Shown here: positions 7,491-14,724 of the stretch, piece by piece
How positions within the stretch are numbered: the first letter of the stretch is position 1
How the letters are laid out: each line of letters begins with the position of its first letter
Source: Ruminococcus sp.
Lineage (GTDB): Bacteria; Bacillota; Clostridia; Oscillospirales; Ruminococcaceae
Direction of reading: 5' to 3'
DNA: 46,462 bases
Assembly: GCA_017534835.1 (NCBI GenBank)
Contig: JAFXVT010000049.1
Location: 1 to 46,462, forward strand
Program-made: the position numbers and the translations under genes
Notes under the pieces: model-generated
Seen by the model: the letters and a program-made list of their open reading frames with translations, nothing else
Told to the model about the DNA's origin: nothing
Databases searched by the model: none

Positions 7491-9173
7491 ATGCGTGGAA
7501 GCTCATTCAGAAGGATAATTCAGAATTTTATTGTAAATATGGAAGCTATGGAGAGCACTATCTCTCCCAAGGCAAATTCAGCCCTTACGGAGGCTTGTGT
7601 CTTTCTCAGGATAGGCAGGATAAGCGCCGAATTTTTCGATTCTCCCCGCAGCTACGAAATGAAGAAGGGCGAATCGTACATTCTTTATGACTTCGGCGAG
7701 GTCAACTGCGATTCGCCTGTCATTCTCGAGAAGGAGACAAAGATAGGTACGCGGATAATCTATACCGTCTGCCCTGTCCTTGACGAAGAGCCGTGGAGCG
7801 AGGAAGAGCTCGACCGTATCGACGTTCTGCTGAAGCTCCTGTTTGTATTCAACGGCAGGAGCAAGCTGCAGATAGCGAATTACAGGCTCACGTTCTACGA
7901 TCAGGATATGCAGATCTACAACCTGAATTTCTTTTTCAGGACCATTGCCGAACTCATCGCCCGCAATGAGATAACACAATTCACCGCAATGTATATCAAC
8001 CTCAAGCGTTTCTCCGCGGTAAATCTTCAGATCGGCAGAAATAACGGCAATACCGTAATGCGCGGCTTTATCGCGCACATAGCTGCTGTCGGAGGTCCGG
8101 ACTGTATCGTTGCGCGTATCGGCGGCGATAACTTCGCTATCCTTTGCAGGCAGGAACGGACCAATGATGTGATGGAGGCGCTCGCAGGAACAGCTGTGAC
8201 ATACGACGAGTCATCACACGACCGTATCCTTATATCCGCTTATGTCGGCGTTTACGTTATCGACGGCAAGATACCGGTAAAGACCCCCGAGAACGTTATG
8301 GACCGGCTGAGTATCGCTATCGCTGCTGCAAAGGCTCGCACAAAGCACGATTACGCATATTTCAATGAGGAAATGCTCGAAAAGAACAAACAGCAGCTCC
8401 TTATCAGCTCGATGTTTCCGAGTGCGCTCGAAAACGAGGAATTTCTCGTATACTACCAGCCGAAGGTCTCGGTCGATACGTACAGGATAGCCGGTGCCGA
8501 GGCGCTCTGTCGCTGGGATCACGACGGGAAGCTCATTTCCCCTTCCGAGTTCATACCCGTTCTTGAGCGCGGTATGGACATCTGCAAGCTCGATTTCTAT
8601 ATGCTCGACCATGTTTGCCGCGACATCAGAAGGTGGCTCGATGAGGGCAGGAATGCAGTGAAGGTCTCTGTCAATCTCTCACGCCGTCACCTCTCCGATA
8701 TGGACCTTCTCCAGCACATCGTAGAAATCATCGACAAAAACGATGTGCCGCACGAATACATTGAAATAGAGCTCACAGAAACTACGACTGACGTCGAATT
8801 CAAGGATCTCAGACGTGTTCTGAGCGGCTTGCAGGATACCGGCATATCGACCTCCGTGGACGATTTCGGAGTCGGTTATTCGTCCCTTACACTTATCAAG
8901 GACCTGCCCTGGAACGTTCTCAAGCTCGACAGGAGCCTGCTCCCCGAAGCAGCGGTGCACGATATGCAGAAGCACATAATGCTTAAATACATCGTCGGTA
9001 TGGCAAACGACATCGGCTTGCAGTGTGTTGCCGAGGGTGTTGAGACAATGGAACAGGCTGAGCTGGTAAAAGAGGCGAAATGCCGCATAGTTCAGGGCTT
9101 CTACTTCGACAAGCCCCTTCCCGTGAATGAATTCGAGACACGTCTTGCTGATTACGATTACCGGAAAGAATAA
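7491..9173 (+). CDS. Cyclic-di-GMP phosphodiesterase (degenerate GGDEF plus EAL)
   Basis: 560 residues, no membrane segment, so cytosolic. Residues 1-150 form a GAF-like region with no known ligand. The GGDEF domain (about 160-300) has GGDNF at 211-215 instead of GG(D/E)EF, so cyclase activity is doubtful. The EAL domain (about 310-555) keeps the key residues: EAL at 337-339, ELTE, DDFGVGYSS with D457/D458, the KLDRS lysine, the EGVET glutamate and QGFYFDKPLP. It should hydrolyse c-di-GMP to pGpG, with the GGDEF part perhaps sensing GTP. The start has AGGGGG 11 bases upstream. Alone on the plus strand, divergent from the peptidoglycan-binding operon, and convergent with the SpoIIE-type phosphatase. 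Confidence 0.92.
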   Translation: MRGSSFRRIIQNFIVNMEAMESTISPKANSALTEACVFLRIGRISAEFFDSPRSYEMKKGESYILYDFGEVNCDSPVILEKETKIGTRIIYTVCPVLDEEPWSEEELDRIDVLLKLLFVFNGRSKLQIANYRLTFYDQDMQIYNLNFFFRTIAELIARNEITQFTAMYINLKRFSAVNLQIGRNNGNTVMRGFIAHIAAVGGPDCIVARIGGDNFAILCRQERTNDVMEALAGTAVTYDESSHDRILISAYVGVYVIDGKIPVKTPENVMDRLSIAIAAAKARTKHDYAYFNEEMLEKNKQQLLISSMFPSALENEEFLVYYQPKVSVDTYRIAGAEALCRWDHDGKLISPSEFIPVLERGMDICKLDFYMLDHVCRDIRRWLDEGRNAVKVSVNLSRRHLSDMDLLQHIVEIIDKNDVPHEYIEIELTETTTDVEFKDLRRVLSGLQDTGISTSVDDFGVGYSSLTLIKDLPWNVLKLDRSLLPEAAVHDMQKHIMLKYIVGMANDIGLQCVAEGVETMEQAELVKEAKCRIVQGFYFDKPLPVNEFETRLADYDYRKE

Positions 9174-9291
9174 AGAAAGCTGATCGCTGTGAGCACTCGG
9201 GCGGCTCAGCGTGTTACCGGCTATGCCACGCAGGTTTGCAGCACGACAGCCCGTTTTTTTCCGCTGATGACAGCTAACAGAACAATATAAA

Positions 9292-9341
9292 AACAGCATC
9301 CCGACTGGCAGCAGCGTGCCGGGATGCTGTTTCTTTTTTAT
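9292..9341. terminator. Bidirectional terminator between the EAL and SpoIIE-type genes
   Basis: Stem AACAGCATCCCG / CGGGATGCTGTT around a 16-base loop. It is followed by TCTTTTTTATTTTT on the plus strand and by TTTTTATATTG on the minus strand, so it can stop both converging transcripts. Confidence 0.9.
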
Positions 9342-9350
9342 TTTTCGCCG

Positions 9351-11540
9351 TCAGGCTTGCTTGTTTTCCTCCGGCTCCGCATCAGCACCTCTGTACTCTA
9401 TGCAAAGCATCGTAAGGTCATCGAACTGCTCTGCGTCGCCGACAAAATCGCTTACCGCCTCACGTACATTTCCGAGAACTTCATACGGATTCGCATTCTC
9501 GTCCTTGTTCAGCGCTTCTATCATCCTGTCGCTGCCGAACATTTCCTGCTGAGCGTCTGTAGCCTCCGGAACACCGTCAGTATACAAGAACAGACTGTCT
9601 CCTTCATTCAGCTCGATCGTGTATTCCTTATACTTCATTCCGTCCATACCGCCGAGAACAAATCCGTGCTTATCCTTGTAAAGCTCGAATTTTCCGTTTT
9701 TCCTCTTCAGCGCAGGATATTCGTGTCCGGCATTTGCACAGCTCAGCTTACCCGTCGAAAGCTCGAGGATACCGAGCCATACGGTAACGAACATATCCGC
9801 CTGATTGTTTGCACAGAGCGCAGCATTCGCTCTTTCGAGTATATCCGAAGCGGACGACCCGAGCACCGCACTGCTCTGGATAATGGTCTTTGAGATCATC
9901 ATAAACAGTGCCCCGGGGATCCCCTTGCCTGATACATCTGCCATAACGAGGCAGAGGTGATCCTGATCAATGAGGAAGAAATCGTAAAAGTCTCCGCCGA
10001 CCTCTCTCGCCGGGTCCATTATAGCGTATATCTCGAATTCGTGCTTATCCGGAAATGGCGGGAATATATGCGGCAGCATCGACTCCTGTATCCTCGTGGC
10101 AAGGAACAGCTCAGTACCGATGCGCTCATTCTCGGCAGTTATCGCCGTTATGTCCTCGATGTACTTTTTAGTCTTCTTAGAAAGGTCGTCGATCGATTCC
10201 GCAAGCACCTGTATCTCGTCATTCGTGCGGTAAACGTCCTTCATCTCGAACAGCTTGCCGGTCTCTGCGCCTTCGATCACATCTCCGGTCATCGCCTCGA
10301 TAGGTTTTAGTATCCTTCCCGCAACGAAACGAGAGATCAGGATACCGGCTATGAAAATGAGAAAAACCGCAATAGCTGCACGCTTCTGGAGCTTTCCTGC
10401 GCTGCCTGCATATTCCTCGCTCGAGCGTTCATTTATCCTGTCATATTCTGCTATGAGCTCCTTAGCCGGCTGCTCGATAAGCTCCTTCTCAACAACAGAG
10501 ACGACTGCCCATCCGACCGTGCTCATCGGCGAGCCGACCATATAATAGTCTGTTCCGCCGGCATTGACCGTTTTCATTCCCGTTGAAGCTGTAAGTGCCG
10601 AGCTGATGAAATCAGCAAGCTCAGCATTATCAGACTTTCTGAGATCCTCTGCATCTTCGGAGAGCGAGACCTCGAACAACGGATTCCCCTCCGGAGCGAA
10701 CACGACATTTCCGTTGTCGTTCACGATACAGATGAATCCGCCGCTCTTCGCAGATTCGTTTACGTATTCCTCCATTGAATCAAGGAAAAGGTCGATAGCA
10801 ACGACGCCGATGAGCTCGCCGTTTACGTAGACAGGTGCAGAGCAGGTAACGCAGGACGCACCGGAATATGTGTCGCTGATAACTCCCGAGAAGCAAAGGT
10901 CTCCGGACTCAACAGCATTGATGTACCACGGTCTCTCGCGGACTGCGATGTGGATGAGCTCACCGTTTTCGTCATATTTGTTTTCCGGGTGGTCGTCAAC
11001 GAGGAAAAATGTACCGTCCGCAAGACCGATATAGCAGTTGTCCATATAATCCGCCTTGGAGCACATCGCCGTCATCGGTGCTGCCATACGCGCAGCTATA
11101 CCGAGAAGCTCAGAGCTTTCATAGTCAACGCCGCTCTCGCAGAGCACCTGCGGAGTATACTGCCCTGCCTTAGTCTTGTCCGGAAGCTCGAACGCCGCCT
11201 TCCCTATATCGTTTTTCTGCGAGAAGATCTCCTCAGCAAGAGCCTGCATCGTCGAGACATCTGACCTCAGGTCTGAAAACATATCGTCCGCAATGTAAGC
11301 CTGTAACGCATTGCTTTTTGTCATCGAGCTATCAACAGACATAAGCAGCGTCTTTACAGAGCTGTCCTCGATCGCCTCCTGCTGCTCGACCCTCGTATTG
11401 TTCACAACGCTCGAAAGCTGCTTTGTCTTGATGGTCGAAACAACGATTACACAGCCTATCGTAGCGATAAAAACCATCAGTACAAGATTCAGTATCTTAT
11501 GCTGCAAGCCGCCGATAGTTATACCGAATATTTTTTTCAT
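9351..11540 (-). CDS. Cache-HAMP-SpoIIE (RsbU-like) sensor serine phosphatase
   Basis: 729 residues. TM1 about 12-34, a double-Cache-like extracellular sensor about 40-385 (typical RERPWYINAVESGD and VVAIDLFL blocks), TM2 about 387-405, HAMP about 406-460, then a PP2C SpoIIE-type phosphatase about 495-720 with GGDFYDFF, DVSGKGIPGALFM and LYTDGVPEAT, the metal-binding Asp motifs. Such proteins dephosphorylate anti-anti-sigma factors of the SpoIIAA/RsbV type in response to an external ligand. No partner anti-sigma gene lies nearby. I place the start at the ATG at 11540 because GGTGGAG precedes it by 8 bases and MKKIFG leads into TM1; an ATG ten codons upstream has no ribosome site. Confidence 0.92.
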   Translation of the reverse strand: MKKIFGITIGGLQHKILNLVLMVFIATIGCVIVVSTIKTKQLSSVVNNTRVEQQEAIEDSSVKTLLMSVDSSMTKSNALQAYIADDMFSDLRSDVSTMQALAEEIFSQKNDIGKAAFELPDKTKAGQYTPQVLCESGVDYESSELLGIAARMAAPMTAMCSKADYMDNCYIGLADGTFFLVDDHPENKYDENGELIHIAVRERPWYINAVESGDLCFSGVISDTYSGASCVTCSAPVYVNGELIGVVAIDLFLDSMEEYVNESAKSGGFICIVNDNGNVVFAPEGNPLFEVSLSEDAEDLRKSDNAELADFISSALTASTGMKTVNAGGTDYYMVGSPMSTVGWAVVSVVEKELIEQPAKELIAEYDRINERSSEEYAGSAGKLQKRAAIAVFLIFIAGILISRFVAGRILKPIEAMTGDVIEGAETGKLFEMKDVYRTNDEIQVLAESIDDLSKKTKKYIEDITAITAENERIGTELFLATRIQESMLPHIFPPFPDKHEFEIYAIMDPAREVGGDFYDFFLIDQDHLCLVMADVSGKGIPGALFMMISKTIIQSSAVLGSSASDILERANAALCANNQADMFVTVWLGILELSTGKLSCANAGHEYPALKRKNGKFELYKDKHGFVLGGMDGMKYKEYTIELNEGDSLFLYTDGVPEATDAQQEMFGSDRMIEALNKDENANPYEVLGNVREAVSDFVGDAEQFDDLTMLCIEYRGADAEPEENKQA

Positions 11541-11572
11541 CCAGCACTCTCCACCAATCATAATCGTCATAT

Positions 11573-11604
11573 CTGCTGCTTTTTCCTTGGCAGCAGACTT
11601 TTTT
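11573..11604 (+). terminator. Terminator-like hairpin opposing the SpoIIE-type gene
   Basis: Plus-strand stem CTGCTGC / GCAGCAG with a 10-base loop followed by ACTTTTTT. No plus-strand gene precedes it. On the minus strand the same hairpin lies in the leader of the phosphatase gene, shortly before its ribosome site. It could end an antisense transcript or affect leader folding. Confidence 0.45.
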
Positions 11605-11762
11605 CGTCAGTTTTTCAGTCCTCGCGTCTGCGGCGTGAAACTCCCGGCTTTCCGACAAATACAGCACCTGCAAGTGCCGAAAGGAAGCCTGCGCAGCCGA
11701 TGAGCAAATCTCTTGCCGGTCTCGCTAAAAACCACAAGTTCAGCAAAACCGGGTCATTTATT

Positions 11763-11791
11763 ATTATATCACAAATAATGCCAGATTTCAA
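11763..11791 (-). promoter_or_regulatory. Sigma-A promoter of the SpoIIE-type phosphatase
   Basis: Minus-strand TTGAAA, 17 bases, TATAAT. It predicts a leader of about 215 bases with no convincing gene in it. Confidence 0.8.
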
Positions 11792-11897
11792 TAGATTGTT
11801 ACAATTATCCAAGTATTCATTAAGTAGAATTGCACAAAGAGTATACAAACAGTTGTAAAACATCAGTGGGATAGCGGGTTCTTTGGTGTGATTTTTA

Positions 11898-11974
11898 ACA
11901 AAAAAGCGGGGCACCGTGCCAGATAACTGTGTTCCCGGCACGGTGACCCACTAAACCGCAGGGGACTCCCCCCA
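11898..11974 (-). repeat. Hairpin repeat unit D / terminator of the lipoprotein gene
   Basis: Minus strand: GGGGAGTCCCC palindrome, TGCGGTTTAGTG linker, long stem around CACCGTGCC / GGCACGGTG (11908-11949), then GCTTTTTTG. It has the same three-part layout as units A-C near 4.3 kb, starts about 20 bases past the stop of the lipoprotein gene, and ends in a good T run, so it should act as its terminator. Confidence 0.75.
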
Positions 11975-11995
11975 CTTCGTTGTTGTCCTTCAGAT

Positions 11996-13351
11996 TCAAT
12001 CGTTAACTATCCTGTAAAGCTTGTCCATTTCATACTGACAGGTCGCATGGTAGGAAACAAGCGGCTTGGTCTCATCATATCCGCGCCGCCGGAAGGTCAT
12101 CGCACAAACAGTATCGCCGATGTTTCCTTCAGCGAACATCGCACATTCATCGAAGCAGTAAGCTGTTCCGAGCGTGGGATCAAGATAATACAGGGCTTCT
12201 TCGGATCTATCCGACACAAAAGCTGTCAGAAGTATACCGTCCCCTGCCTGTCTGACAGTGCCGTAACGAAGGGCGTCCGCATTCATTTTCAGGCACTCGC
12301 GTCGATCGATGTCATAGGTATACATTCGCGATGCATAATTATCAAAGGCAAAAACGACCATTTTATCACGCCACATCAGAATATCAGTAAAGTTTGCGTG
12401 ATCGCTCTGAATGCTGTAATACTGCGTTTTTACGGTCATTGATGACATATCGTCAGCGCATATCACCTCAGCAGGGATACCCTCGCAGAAGTACGCATTC
12501 TCACTATCTGCGCCGGACACGAACGGGTCGTCCAAAAGCTCACTGACCTCCCCTGTTGAGAGATCGTATTCAACACAGCTACGGGGAGCCCACTCGCCGT
12601 GATATAAGGCGGCAACGATGCCTTTTTCCGTGCCTTTCATCTCGATGACAGAACCGTCGAGCTCGCACAGCTTCTTCTCTGTGCCGCTCTTCGTATCAAA
12701 GATGTAGATGCTCGACTTTTTCTCACCGGAAATGTCCGATGAATCGTAATATACCGGCTCGCCGTTCAGCTCCATAATACCGTCAAAGCAGCCGCCGTAT
12801 CCGAGACCGGTATGCTTCACGAGCTCCTTCAATTCGCCGGTCTCAGCATCGTATGAAAAGAGCGACGAATCGTGACAGCCGCAGTGGTCATCGTAATTTA
12901 CGCAAAGATAGTATTTGCCGCCGATGAAGATATAGTTTTCAACGAAGCCTTCACACGGCTCCGAAAGAAGCTCATTGTACGCCTTATCGTAAACCGGATC
13001 ATCGACAACAGATCTGTGGCTGTAATTATCGCACACGTCCTCAGCCTTGCACGGTGACAGCCTTTTGCCGAGGTCGAGACCGGTGAGGTCGACAGCCTCG
13101 ATCTTTATCGGCGGCTCCTTTTCGACGATGTTCGTTTTTATGTTTATCGGAGCAAAATCCGCTTCTTTCAGTTCAGGTACAGTCGGAACAGACTCTTCCG
13201 CCGATGAAGTATCGCCCGTGACCGGAGCTTCCGCCTCGCTGACAGAAGCTGTCACGTCCTCGACTATGTCATCATCGACAGGCTTGTCCTCGCAGCCGCA
13301 CATCATAGCCAGAAAAGCCATAACAGCAGCAAGTGCAGTTATCCTTTTCAT
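11996..13351 (-). CDS. Lipoprotein with beta-propeller-like repeats
   Basis: 451 residues. Signal peptide II: MKRITALAAVMAFLAMMCGC with the lipid-modified Cys at residue 20. A Ser/Glu/Thr-rich spacer follows to about residue 70. From about 90 on there are recurring blades in which a tyrosine- and aspartate-rich strand is followed by a turn (YYLCVNYDDHCGCHDSS, FSYDAETGEL, YIFDTKSGTE, YTYDIDRREC), reminiscent of DUF5050/TolB-type propellers. It may bind a ligand or partner at the membrane surface; no enzyme motif seen. AGGAGG and a consensus promoter set this start; an in-frame ATG 23 codons upstream lies inside that promoter. Single-gene transcript ended by repeat unit D. Confidence 0.85.
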   Translation of the reverse strand: MKRITALAAVMAFLAMMCGCEDKPVDDDIVEDVTASVSEAEAPVTGDTSSAEESVPTVPELKEADFAPINIKTNIVEKEPPIKIEAVDLTGLDLGKRLSPCKAEDVCDNYSHRSVVDDPVYDKAYNELLSEPCEGFVENYIFIGGKYYLCVNYDDHCGCHDSSLFSYDAETGELKELVKHTGLGYGGCFDGIMELNGEPVYYDSSDISGEKKSSIYIFDTKSGTEKKLCELDGSVIEMKGTEKGIVAALYHGEWAPRSCVEYDLSTGEVSELLDDPFVSGADSENAYFCEGIPAEVICADDMSSMTVKTQYYSIQSDHANFTDILMWRDKMVVFAFDNYASRMYTYDIDRRECLKMNADALRYGTVRQAGDGILLTAFVSDRSEEALYYLDPTLGTAYCFDECAMFAEGNIGDTVCAMTFRRRGYDETKPLVSYHATCQYEMDKLYRIVND

Positions 13352-13391
13352 CAGATACGCCTCCTTACAGAGCAGATTTGATACTGTCCAT

Positions 13392-13420
13392 ATTATAGCA
13401 CAGCTGCTCCCATATTGCAA
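13392..13420 (-). promoter_or_regulatory. Sigma-A promoter of the propeller-like lipoprotein
   Basis: Minus-strand TTGCAA, 17 bases, TATAAT, 41 bases upstream of the ATG and starting just past the end of the preceding operon, with no terminator between. Confidence 0.8.
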
Positions 13421-13428
13421 CAGAGACT

Positions 13429-14055
13429 TTATATATGCTCAGAAATGAAACGGCACGTCAGCCGTGTCAGCGTCTGCGCCATCCCACGGAGATACCGCAC
13501 CGGTTCAAACGGCGTCATATAGCCGTCATCGGGAGCATCTCCGCGGAGTATCCTGCCCTCGAAGTATTCGTTCCCGCGGAGAAGCCTGTCGATGTCGGGA
13601 ATTGAATACCGCCAGTACGGACGCTCCATTTTCACGGCTCCGCTGAGCTCAATGCACCGCGCAGTGAAGGACATACAATTATCGGCGTGCGCTATCCGGA
13701 ATCCGCCTATCAGCGGCATTGTCGCCATAGAAAAGACATTGAAGAGCATATCCCCGTCCTCTTCGCAGGCTCTGATATATCCGAGCACCTCTTCGTACCT
13801 CTCATCTGCTACAGTAAGCTCAAATATCTTCGCGCGGAAGTCACTGTGAGCTCCGAAGGCATAGTAATGACGGTATTCGTGGGTAATGCCGGCTTCAAAC
13901 GGGAAATAGTGATACCTCCGCGAAAAGCTGATGAGATCGGTCATAGACGGGTCAAGACTGACAGCGATGTGAGTGTAGGGATAGTGCGTTATGCACCTCG
14001 CCGCAGCTCCGAGACCGGTGTGTGCCTTTATGAGCACGATATAAAGCTTTTTCAC
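13429..14055 (-). CDS. Permuted NlpC/P60-like (YiiX-type) cysteine hydrolase/acyltransferase homologue
   Basis: 208 residues, no signal peptide. The order of motifs fits the circularly permuted papain-like group: a His after a short strand (YPYTHIAVSLD, H29), an early AHTG turn (H12), the SFSRRYHYFPFEAGITHE region, and later a Cys at the head of a helix (HADNCMSFTARC, C127). Relatives are small clostridial proteins of unknown substrate; the wider fold includes lipid acyltransferases such as LRAT as well as amidases. It overlaps the CDP-alcohol phosphotransferase by 4 bases (ATGA), so translation is probably coupled, and it is the last gene of the lipid/phosphonate operon. That context favours a lipid or envelope substrate over a housekeeping one. 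Activity is unproven. Confidence 0.72.
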   Translation of the reverse strand: MKKLYIVLIKAHTGLGAAARCITHYPYTHIAVSLDPSMTDLISFSRRYHYFPFEAGITHEYRHYYAFGAHSDFRAKIFELTVADERYEEVLGYIRACEEDGDMLFNVFSMATMPLIGGFRIAHADNCMSFTARCIELSGAVKMERPYWRYSIPDIDRLLRGNEYFEGRILRGDAPDDGYMTPFEPVRYLRGMAQTLTRLTCRFISEHI

Positions 14056-14723
14056 TTTTCAAGCTCCTTCAGTCTGCGGAAGAGCGCGATCGCCATTCTT
14101 ATCATCTCATAGTACATCGGTATAAGCGCGATGAGCATCAGTATATCTCCAGCCATAACACCGATACCGAACACCGTGAAGAGCGTGCGCGAGCCGAGTA
14201 TCATCGAGAGTATGCAGAATACCGAGTAGGCTATATGCGCCTCGATAGGTCCGAGACGCGGGAACTGGAATTCGTTGAAATAGATGATGTAGTTCATCAT
14301 CGTAACGTTCATCACGCCGTAGAGCGGTGCGCCGAACGCGGCGAGCTCGATATGCGCATACGGTGTGAGACCGAAAGCAAGTATCAGGAATGTGGAAATG
14401 AGTACATCGCTGATGAGGTCGTAATAAGCTCCGGCGCGCGATGACATTCCGCGTGAACGTGCAACGTAGCCGTCGAGGACATCGGCAGTCATATGTACGA
14501 AGAGTCCGGCAATGGTGCCGATGAAGAACAGCGGCGAGATGTTCGCAAGGAATGCGAAGATTATTGCTGCCGCTCCGCCGAGGACACCGACTGTTGTTAC
14601 CATATTCGGTGTTGCGCTCTTGGGTATGAATCTGCCGAGAAGCTTGTACATAAGCTTCTGATAGCCTGTTTCAAGCTTGCTCGGGATGAGTTTTTTTACC
14701 GGGTTTTTGTATGGTTCTGACAT
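14052..14723 (-). CDS. CDP-alcohol phosphatidyltransferase family membrane enzyme
   Basis: 223 residues with several membrane helices (about 41-60, 64-80, 107-125, 145-160, 165-200). The full family signature is present: D81-x2-D84-G85-x2-A88-R89-x8-G98-x3-D102-x3-D106, the metal-binding aspartates for CDP-alcohol chemistry. The family either joins CDP-diacylglycerol to an alcohol or joins a CDP-activated head group to diacylglycerol. Its place beside a CTP-dependent phosphonate activation gene suggests the second mode, with a CMP-phosphonate as donor; this is inference. Starts 1 base after the radical SAM stop, with GGAGG formed by that gene's last codons. Its length and order of motifs are ordinary for the family. 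Confidence 0.88.
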   Translation of the reverse strand: MSEPYKNPVKKLIPSKLETGYQKLMYKLLGRFIPKSATPNMVTTVGVLGGAAAIIFAFLANISPLFFIGTIAGLFVHMTADVLDGYVARSRGMSSRAGAYYDLISDVLISTFLILAFGLTPYAHIELAAFGAPLYGVMNVTMMNYIIYFNEFQFPRLGPIEAHIAYSVFCILSMILGSRTLFTVFGIGVMAGDILMLIALIPMYYEMIRMAIALFRRLKELEK

Positions 14724-14724
14724 A

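Noticed and set aside
11615-11941. Small membrane protein gene upstream of the SpoIIE-type phosphatase
   Set aside because: The frame runs across the hairpin repeat D and the phosphatase promoter, and no ribosome site precedes any start after that promoter; the hydrophobic stretch near its end is probably chance.
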